Below are positions 25,173 to 31,270 of a DNA stretch of 64,000 nt, one piece after another. Position numbers and translations under genes: made by a program. The stretch's first letter is position 1. Every line of letters begins with the position of its first letter. The DNA comes from Bacteroidota bacterium (lineage in GTDB: Bacteria > Bacteroidota > Bacteroidia > Cytophagales > Cyclobacteriaceae): NCBI GenBank assembly GCA_023428695.1, contig JAEYWY010000002.1, positions 124,001 to 188,000 of the forward strand, written 5' to 3'. The notes beneath the pieces were generated by a model. It saw nothing but the letters and a program-made list of their open reading frames with translations. It did not search any database and had not been told where the DNA came from.

Positions 25173-25203
25173 TTTGTATGTTCGACTAATTTTTTTAGCT
25201 TTG
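25173..25203 (+). promoter_or_regulatory. Candidate promoter of the S24 repressor gene
   Basis: TTTG (25173-25176) and TAGCTTTG (25196-25203) match the Bacteroidota -33 and -7 elements with 19 bp between them, which is the preferred spacing. Transcription would start near 25209, giving a leader of about 190 nt before the ATG at 25398. Confidence 0.5.
25186..25198. promoter_or_regulatory. Operator-like dyad 2 (CTAA-N5-TTAG)
   Basis: CTAA-TTTTT-TTAG repeats the core of dyad 1 with identical 5-nt spacing. Its 3' half overlaps a TAGCTTTG promoter box facing the S24 gene, so binding here would block that promoter. Confidence 0.55.
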
Positions 25204-25211
25204 TCCTAACA

Positions 25212-25328
25212 ATGCAGAATGTGCCGGAATTCGCTGTTTTTGCCATACAGTCGGCGCACTGGATTGAGTCTGGTTGGCTGATTACTTTTGTGGTGTGTGC
25301 CCGCAGAATGCTGCGGCGCATCACCTAA
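25212..25328 (+). CDS. Possible 38-codon leader ORF upstream of the S24 repressor
   Basis: An ATG just after the predicted transcription start opens a frame of 38 codons (MQNVPEFAVFAIQSAHWIES, then a hydrophobic stretch and ending RRMLRRIT). The peptide has a hydrophobic middle and a basic end. It ends inside the second of two hairpins in the leader. It could be a leader peptide or chance; there is no homology evidence. Confidence 0.2.
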   Translation: MQNVPEFAVFAIQSAHWIESGWLITFVVCARRMLRRIT

Positions 25329-25333
25329 GTGAT
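25301..25333 (+). other. Tandem hairpins in the S24 gene leader
   Basis: CCGCAG-AATG-CTGCGG (25301-25316) is a perfect 6-bp stem, and ATCAC-CTAA-GTGAT (25320-25333) a 5-bp stem 3 nt later. Neither is followed by a T run, so they are not terminators; they would structure the 5' leader. Confidence 0.5.
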
Positions 25334-25397
25334 CGGATTGTGCCTGTAACTGTTGCGTTGGAGGACAGATAGAACATTCACTTTATCAAAACAAAAA

Positions 25398-26183
25398 ATG
25401 GCAATCGTCAACAAGAACCTGAAGTTTCTACGTGCTCAGTTGGGACTCACCCAAAAACAACTCGCCGAAAAACTGGGGCTCAAACAAGCCGCGGTCGGCG
25501 CTTATGAAGAAGAGCGGTCCACACCACCACTGGCGTCACTCCTCGACATCAGCAAGATCTTCAAAGTCAATATTGATTTGCTGGTCAATCACGACCTCAG
25601 CAAAATCCCCGAAAGGGAATGGCGTGGCAAAGGCACAACCCGCGGAAAGGAAGTGCTGGCAATAACCGTAGATTCGTCAAACCGTGAGAACGTTGAACTG
25701 GTCACGCAAAAAGCATCGGCTGGTTACCTTGCCGGTTATGCCGATCCCCAGTTCGTTAGGGAGTTGCCAAAAATCAACTTGCCGGTTTTGCCCCGTAACA
25801 AAACGTATCGCGCGTTTGAAATCCAGGGCGACTCCATGCTTCCGGTTCAGCCAGGCAGTATCATATTCGGCGAATATGTTGAAGATCCCGCCTCGGTCAA
25901 GAATGGAAAACTGTACATCATTGTCACAGCTGACGAAGGCATCGTTTTCAAACGCGTCTTCAACTTCGCTGATGATGACGGGAAGCTGCTTTTGGTTTCC
26001 GATAACCGGACATATCAACCGTACTCTGTTAACACTAACGATGTCCTCGAAATCTGGATGGCAAAAGCTTTCTTCTCGAACCAGTTCCCGGACGTTGCGC
26101 AGGGTACAGGGGTACCAGCGGATCAGCTGGCCTATACGGTTCTTACCCTGCAGGAGGAAATCAAGAAGCTTAAAAAGAAGTGA
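25398..26183 (+). CDS. HTH-XRE / peptidase S24 (LexA/CI-like) repressor
   Basis: This 261-residue protein joins an XRE-type helix-turn-helix (about residues 5-62; LRAQLGLTQKQLAEKLGLKQ) to a LexA-type S24 domain. The catalytic Ser is S146 in FEIQGDSMLP and the Lys is K185 in GIVFKRVF. Two Ala-Gly pairs, A108-G109 and A112-G113 in SAGYLAGYAD, lie 38 and 34 residues before the Ser, as in the self-cleaving LexA and CI repressors. A basic coiled tail ends the protein. The ATG at 25398 is preferred to a TTG at 25353. It is divergent from dinB, with operator-like dyads between. It is therefore predicted to repress the dinB series until DNA damage triggers cleavage; that is inference. Confidence 0.9.
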   Translation: MAIVNKNLKFLRAQLGLTQKQLAEKLGLKQAAVGAYEEERSTPPLASLLDISKIFKVNIDLLVNHDLSKIPEREWRGKGTTRGKEVLAITVDSSNRENVELVTQKASAGYLAGYADPQFVRELPKINLPVLPRNKTYRAFEIQGDSMLPVQPGSIIFGEYVEDPASVKNGKLYIIVTADEGIVFKRVFNFADDDGKLLLVSDNRTYQPYSVNTNDVLEIWMAKAFFSNQFPDVAQGTGVPADQLAYTVLTLQEEIKKLKKK

Positions 26184-26186
26184 GAA

Positions 26187-26217
26187 TTCCGTCAGGCGAA
26201 CTAAACGCCTGACGGAA
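26187..26217. terminator. Convergent hairpin terminator
   Basis: TTCCGTCAGGCG and CGCCTGACGGAA form a perfect 12-bp stem with a 7-nt loop between the stop codons of two convergent genes. There is no long T run, but the symmetric stem could serve both strands. Confidence 0.65.
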
Positions 26218-26222
26218 ATTCC

Positions 26223-27569
26223 TTAAGCGAAATATCGCGTTACGCCGGGCGTTGCAATCGGATAAAATCCATTCGCATCTGGTTTGACAGGTGGCACTGC
26301 ATCCCATGCAAACTTCTCCGGCATAATGCTAAGTCCGGAATTCAATACCTTATCCCATTCCATGACCTGCCCGGAATACGTCGCCATTCGGCCCATGATA
26401 GACGTCATTGTTGACTTGGCTCCATTCTCGGTATCATCGAAACGGTACTCACCTTTCGCAATTGCCGCGAACAGCTCGTCATGCTCTGTTTGATATGGAT
26501 TGTTTTCTCCTTTCTTGTCAAATCCGTACAAGGTTTTGCCCTTGCTTTGAATCTCGGCAGCGCCGCATTTCACAACGCCCTTCGTACCCACAAGCATTTC
26601 ATCAACAATGGCAAATGTACCCTTGATGTGGCGGCACTGACTATTCAGCACTGAACCGTCGGCATAATGAAACTCAACATAATGGTGATCGAAAATTTCA
26701 CCGTACTCTTTTCCGGTTCGCACCTGTCTTCCACCCATGCCCTGTGCTTTGACAGGGTACGCCCCCTTGAACCAGTTAAACACATCAATGTTGTGAATGT
26801 GTTGTTCTGTAATGTGATCGCCACACAACCAATTGAAGTAGTACCAGTTTCTCATTTGATATTCCATTTCAGTCTGACCCGGTTCACGTTGTTTCACCCA
26901 CACACCGTCATTGTTCCACCACACCTGACCTGAGGTAATGTCGCCGATCATGCCATCCTTGACACGCTTGTATAACTCACGATATGAATTCTGGTAATGG
27001 CGTTGTAAACCAACGACCACATTAAGTTTTTTCTTTTTGGCTACCGCGGCCGCATCGAGGACGCGCTTCACACCGGCAGGATCAGTGGCAACAGGTTTTT
27101 CCATGAAAACATGTTTACCCTGTCTGATTGCCTCTTCAAAATGAATTGGTCTGAATCCGGGTGGCGTTGTCAGGATGATAACATCAGCAAGAGCAATCGC
27201 CTTCTTATAGGCGTCGAATCCTACGAACTTCGTTTCCTCCGTGACTGCGATCCGATCCTTGACGTTACCCGCTGCCCCTGACCAGTCGGAGAGGTCATCT
27301 GATGACAATGCTGTGTAACATTCATCGAGGCGGTCGCGAAACGCATCGGCCATTGCTACCAATTTTACGTTTTGTTTTGTGAGGAGCGCCTGCATCGCAG
27401 CTCCGGTTCCCCTTCCTCCACATCCGATAACAGCGATGCGAATTGTATCATCAACCGATGTGAAATATCCCGCGTTTGTCATGAGTGGCATTGCAGCCAG
27501 CCCTCCCGTTGCGAGAGCTGAATTCCTGATGAACGTCCTGCGCGACGTCGTGTTCTTTTCCGGTTTCAT
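26223..27569 (-). CDS. Gfo/Idh/MocA family oxidoreductase, Tat-exported
   Basis: This 448-residue NAD(P)-dependent oxidoreductase begins with a twin-arginine signal (SRRTFIRNSALATGGLAAMP), so it is exported folded with its cofactor. The Rossmann loop is AVIGCGGRGTGAAM, and the conserved MEKPVATD (EKP motif) is present. Family members act on sugars, inositols or their derivatives; bacterial exported ones often act on glycosides. The ATG at 27569 is chosen because it starts the Tat signal; the upstream open frame is not protein-like. It follows the SUMF1 gene by 34 bp on the same strand. Confidence 0.9.
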   Translation of the reverse strand: MKPEKNTTSRRTFIRNSALATGGLAAMPLMTNAGYFTSVDDTIRIAVIGCGGRGTGAAMQALLTKQNVKLVAMADAFRDRLDECYTALSSDDLSDWSGAAGNVKDRIAVTEETKFVGFDAYKKAIALADVIILTTPPGFRPIHFEEAIRQGKHVFMEKPVATDPAGVKRVLDAAAVAKKKKLNVVVGLQRHYQNSYRELYKRVKDGMIGDITSGQVWWNNDGVWVKQREPGQTEMEYQMRNWYYFNWLCGDHITEQHIHNIDVFNWFKGAYPVKAQGMGGRQVRTGKEYGEIFDHHYVEFHYADGSVLNSQCRHIKGTFAIVDEMLVGTKGVVKCGAAEIQSKGKTLYGFDKKGENNPYQTEHDELFAAIAKGEYRFDDTENGAKSTMTSIMGRMATYSGQVMEWDKVLNSGLSIMPEKFAWDAVPPVKPDANGFYPIATPGVTRYFA

Positions 27570-27603
27570 AGGCGTTGGATTTTCGGTATTGAAATATTTT
27601 TCA

Positions 27604-28548
27604 TTATTTGAGTAGAACAGCAAAGAATTTTTCGATTTCCTCCTTCGAAGGTTGTTCCGCGGGACGCACCAGCCGAAACCCCATAAACATTCCGTCGGTA
27701 AGCCACCATCTGCTTTTCGGAATCTGCGGATCGCGCTGATTCCAGTCGGCCTTCGAAGGTATCCGGTTGGTGCAGCGAATTTCTGATGCTTCATCGAGAT
27801 AGGAACCACCCCTGGCGACGCGCGGGTACTTTGCCACTGGCATAACGAGTGGGTCCTTCGCACCAGGCTGAAGCCCCGGATAGGCATCAGGAAGATACTG
27901 ATCGATTGTCCATTCACTGAGATTTCCCAGCATATCATACAAGCCCCATGCGTTGGGCTTCAATTGTTTCACTTTTTGGTACTTGCCGCTACTGTTGTCT
28001 TTATAGTATGCGTGCAATGCCAGGTTGGCCGCGGTGACTCCGGAGGGTAGGCCATCCGTTGAGCCCGCGCGACATGCGTATTCCCATTCCGCTTCGGTCG
28101 GAAGGCGAAAGAAAACTCCAGTCTCTTCGTACATCCATTTGCAGTACATAACTGCCGCGGTCTGACTCATGCTGTTTGTCGGATTCATGGGATCCCTTCC
28201 CATTCCCCAGGTCAAATCAATATAGTGGGCTGTTGGTCGCGACACAGCGTCCACCCTGACTGCCTTGGTCTGGGGCACGTCCATGCTTTTGAAGAAAGCA
28301 TCCCATTCAGCAAAGGTGACTTCATGTTCACTCATGTAAAATGGTGAAATTGTCACACGTTTTGGCGGCCCTTCGTCAGACTCACCCACCGAAGATGGAT
28401 TGCTTCCGATAGTGAATGAACCACCGGGAATAGGAACCATACGAAACTTCACTGACGATCCGGGGACAGTGTATTCTATCGGCTTTTGCTGTTGACCGTG
28501 TGAAAGCAGGAAACAAAGAACGAAGAGAGCTGACAGTACCGTTTTCAA
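27604..28548 (-). CDS. Exported SUMF1/FGE-sulfatase domain protein
   Basis: A signal peptide (about residues 1-19, ending SHGQ) precedes a formylglycine-generating-enzyme-type domain. Visible elements are PIPGGSFTIGS, VTISPFYMSEHEVTFAEWD, FRLPTEAEWEYACRAG, NAWGLYDMLGNLSEW and RVARGGSYLDEASEIRC. The fold also occurs in non-enzymatic or ergothioneine-type proteins. Cysteines are too few to be sure of true FGE activity. At 314 residues it matches Bacteroidota proteins annotated as SUMF1 family. It may form a unit with the Gfo/Idh/MocA gene downstream. Confidence 0.88.
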   Translation of the reverse strand: MKTVLSALFVLCFLLSHGQQQKPIEYTVPGSSVKFRMVPIPGGSFTIGSNPSSVGESDEGPPKRVTISPFYMSEHEVTFAEWDAFFKSMDVPQTKAVRVDAVSRPTAHYIDLTWGMGRDPMNPTNSMSQTAAVMYCKWMYEETGVFFRLPTEAEWEYACRAGSTDGLPSGVTAANLALHAYYKDNSSGKYQKVKQLKPNAWGLYDMLGNLSEWTIDQYLPDAYPGLQPGAKDPLVMPVAKYPRVARGGSYLDEASEIRCTNRIPSKADWNQRDPQIPKSRWWLTDGMFMGFRLVRPAEQPSKEEIEKFFAVLLK

Positions 28549-28627
28549 GAATTAACACGTTAAAGATTTGACCAATGTAACGATAATCCCGCCTGACGGC
28601 AACCTGTTTTGTCCTGCTTTGGGGGAA

Positions 28628-29830
28628 TTAATTTCGCCTTTGCAACAGCGCCATATAAAATCCGTCGAATCCTTCCGTAGGCCAGAGGTGTTTCTCTTCG
28701 ACCAGTGAGAACTCCGCTTCACCCGACTCGATAAACGACCTCACCTGGTGCTCATTCTCCGATGGAAGTATGCTGCAGGTTGAGTAAACCAAAAGGCCGC
28801 CGGGTTTCACTATCGAGCTATAGTCCGACAGGATGGTTTGTTGCGTACGCCGTACTTCATCAATGAAAGCTGCTGACAATTTCCATTTGGCATCGGGGTT
28901 TCGTTTAAGAACCCCCGTCCCTGAACACGGTACATCCAGCAACAGCCGGTCCGCCGATTTCTCAAGTCTTTTAATCACCTTGGAAGAATCGATAACACGC
29001 GTTTCAAGGTTGCTAACGCCTGCCCTACGTGCCCTCAGACCAAGTTCGGTAAGCTTCCATTCTTCAACATCCATAGCAATGATACGCCCCTTGTTTTTCA
29101 TGAGAGACGCGATGTGAAGTGTTTTTCCGCCTGCACCTGCGCATGCGTCAACGACGCGCATACCTGCTTCGGGTCGCAGGAAAGGTGCAACTGCCTGAGA
29201 GGCTGCGTCCTGAACTTCAAAGTAGCCATTCTTGAAGGCATCGAGCGTAAAGATGTTCTGTCTCTTCTCAAGCACGAGCGCATCCGGGTACGCCTCAAGC
29301 GGATAAACCTGGACGTCCTGCTCCTCCAATACTGAGGTAAGTTCTGCCTTTGATATTTTGAGCAAATTGGTTCGCAAGACAACACTAGCCTCCTCGTTAA
29401 GCGCCGCGAGTTCCTTATCCCAGTGTGTACCAAGTTCCCGTTCACCAAGATCATCAAGCCAGTCGGGAATGGATTCTCTGTACCGGCGCGTCTCCTTTAC
29501 TTCCTCGTAACGTGACTTGACTTCACCTGCCTTCACGCCGCGAAACTCATCCCATGGTGGAAGCGCCTCGCCATTCAGGACAAACCATGCTCCGAGAATT
29601 TTCCAGTATTCATCCTCCTTCGCGCGCGCGACAATACGAAGAAGCAGATACCAGCGCACAACATCGTACGTTGTCTCAGCAATAAACCTCCGGTCCCGGG
29701 CACCCCATTTTGAGTTTTGTTTCAGCGTTTTTTCAATAACCTTATCCGCATATCGTCCCTCTCCGAAAATCTGATCGAGGGCGTGTATAACTGCGTTGGT
29801 TGTCGTACGATGTAGTTTAACAGGTTTCAT
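28628..29830 (-). CDS. RsmB/NOP family rRNA (cytosine-C5) methyltransferase
   Basis: This 400-residue enzyme has an N-terminal NusB-like helical RNA-binding region (NAVIHALDQIFG, KWGARDRRFIAETTYDVVRWY) and a SAM-dependent methyltransferase domain. Motif I is VDACAGAGGKTLHIA, motif IV LLDVPCSGTGVLKRNPD with one catalytic Cys, and motif VI YSTCSILPSENE with the nucleophilic Cys. These define m5C methylation of 16S rRNA or a related RNA. The ATG at 29830 starts MKPVKLHRTTTNAVIH, and the upstream open frame is rejected as non-coding. Confidence 0.93.
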   Translation of the reverse strand: MKPVKLHRTTTNAVIHALDQIFGEGRYADKVIEKTLKQNSKWGARDRRFIAETTYDVVRWYLLLRIVARAKEDEYWKILGAWFVLNGEALPPWDEFRGVKAGEVKSRYEEVKETRRYRESIPDWLDDLGERELGTHWDKELAALNEEASVVLRTNLLKISKAELTSVLEEQDVQVYPLEAYPDALVLEKRQNIFTLDAFKNGYFEVQDAASQAVAPFLRPEAGMRVVDACAGAGGKTLHIASLMKNKGRIIAMDVEEWKLTELGLRARRAGVSNLETRVIDSSKVIKRLEKSADRLLLDVPCSGTGVLKRNPDAKWKLSAAFIDEVRRTQQTILSDYSSIVKPGGLLVYSTCSILPSENEHQVRSFIESGEAEFSLVEEKHLWPTEGFDGFYMALLQRRN

Positions 29831-29942
29831 TTCGCGGGAAAGATACGGATTTCGGCTCAGGACACCGCGGGATGGAGAACGATGTGCCGTCAGACATCTT
29901 GTTCGGTAATTGTTTATCTTAACCCAAAATAGAGACACAAAT

Positions 29943-30260
29943 ATGGGAACCATTGTCGTCGTTGTTTACAAGCCCCGCGAAGGAAAGTCAAAGGAGCTTG
30001 AAGATCTCGTTGCGAAGCACGTACCCATACTTCGCAAGGAAGGACTTGCCACGGAACGTCACCCGGTTGTCATGCGCGCCGCAGACGGATCGATTGTTGA
30101 AGTTTTTGAATGGTTATCGTCGAAGGCAATCGACGATGCGCACAATAACGAACGCGTGCAGGAATTGTGGGGAGAATTTGAAAAAGTGTGTACGTACGAA
30201 CGCCCGGATAGTCTTCCGGAGTTCCGCGAACTGTTTTCTTCATTTGAATCAATAGACTGA
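29943..30260 (+). CDS. Small dimeric alpha/beta-barrel-like protein of unknown function
   Basis: This 105-residue protein resembles the ferredoxin-like ABM/EthD type of small dimeric barrel: a beta strand MGTIVVVVYKPREGKSKELEDLV, a helix, PVVMRAADGSIVEVFEWLS, then a helix and a C-terminal tail LPEFRELFSSF. The ATG at 29943 is chosen; 33 nt of further open frame to a GTG-like start upstream is unlikely. The function is unknown. It is 7 bp upstream of the TIM-barrel gene. Confidence 0.7.
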   Translation: MGTIVVVVYKPREGKSKELEDLVAKHVPILRKEGLATERHPVVMRAADGSIVEVFEWLSSKAIDDAHNNERVQELWGEFEKVCTYERPDSLPEFRELFSSFESID

Positions 30261-30267
30261 ATCAATC

Positions 30268-31182
30268 ATGGATCGTCGCAATTTTCTCAGAAATACCATT
30301 GCCGCTGCCGGTGTTTCTGCATCATTCCCCGCCGCTGCATACGGTACGAAAAAGATTGTCCAGGATACGAAGCCTTTCCGCCTGGACTATGCGCCACACG
30401 ATGGCATGTTCGCGGCAAGCGCAGGAAAGGAATTCACCGACCAGATCCGATTTATGTATGATCAGGGATTCCGGAGTATAGAAGACAACGGTATGCTTAA
30501 GCGTACAAAGGAACAACAAGACGCAATTGGCGCGCTCCTTACAAAACTCGGGATGCGCATGGGTGTCTTTGTAGTTGATGGTGGCGATAATTGGAAAGTC
30601 TCGCTTACAACAGGCAAAGCTGAATTCCGGGACAACTTTGTAAAAACATGTAAGGCATGCGTTGACGTAGCGAAACGCGTAAACGCAAAATGGATGACGG
30701 TGGTTCCGGGATTTTTCGAACGAAACCTCCCCATTGGTATTCAGACTTCGAATGTCGTCGATGCACTTCGGCGTGGCGCGGAGATATTTGAACCGCACGG
30801 GCTCGTGATGGTACTGGAACCGCTGAGCGACACGCCGGATTTATTCATGCGTTTTTCCGACCAGACGTATGAGTTGTGCAAGGCTGTAAACAGTCCGGCC
30901 TGCAAGATCCTGTACGACATCTACCACATGCAGCGCAATGAAGGAAACCTGATCGCCAACATGGAGCGATGCTGGGACGAAATCGCATACATTCAGATTG
31001 GCGATAACCCCGGACGAAAGGAACCAACAACGGGGGAAATCAACTTCAAAAATGTGTTCAAATTTATAGCCGGGAAGGGCTATAAGGGCATTCTCGGCAT
31101 GGAACACGGTAATGCAAAACCCGGCAAAGAAGGCGAACAGGCGCTGACCAGGGCCTATCGGGAAGTCGACGATTTTGCCTGA
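30268..31182 (+). CDS. Hydroxypyruvate isomerase-like TIM-barrel protein, Tat-exported
   Basis: This 304-residue protein starts with a Tat signal (DRRNFLRNTIAAAGVSASFP) and continues as a xylose-isomerase-like TIM barrel. Segments typical of the Hyi group are YDQGFRSIEDNGMLKRT, VLEPLSDTPDLFMRFSDQ, ILYDIYHMQRNEGNL and YIQIGDNPGRKEPTTGEINF, giving the Glu, Asp and His metal ligands. The natural substrate is unknown. It joins other exported sugar-metabolising proteins in this region (3509-4354, 26223-27569). Confidence 0.87.
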   Translation: MDRRNFLRNTIAAAGVSASFPAAAYGTKKIVQDTKPFRLDYAPHDGMFAASAGKEFTDQIRFMYDQGFRSIEDNGMLKRTKEQQDAIGALLTKLGMRMGVFVVDGGDNWKVSLTTGKAEFRDNFVKTCKACVDVAKRVNAKWMTVVPGFFERNLPIGIQTSNVVDALRRGAEIFEPHGLVMVLEPLSDTPDLFMRFSDQTYELCKAVNSPACKILYDIYHMQRNEGNLIANMERCWDEIAYIQIGDNPGRKEPTTGEINFKNVFKFIAGKGYKGILGMEHGNAKPGKEGEQALTRAYREVDDFA

Positions 31183-31270
31183 CGAGTAAATTTTGCGATT
31201 TTTTTTACCACCGTCGGAAACCCAGCCGCCCGGATTTAGTTTAACTTTATATTTCAAACAGACTGAACGG

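Noticed and set aside
25398..26183. Prophage CI repressor with a nearby prophage
   Set aside because: The protein has a CI/LexA-like layout, but no phage structural, integrase or replication genes occur anywhere in the window. A repair-locus role fits better.
26223..27938. A 571-residue version of the Gfo/Idh/MocA protein
   Set aside because: The Tat signal begins at 27569; the extra N-terminal 123 residues overlap the SUMF1 gene and look non-coding.
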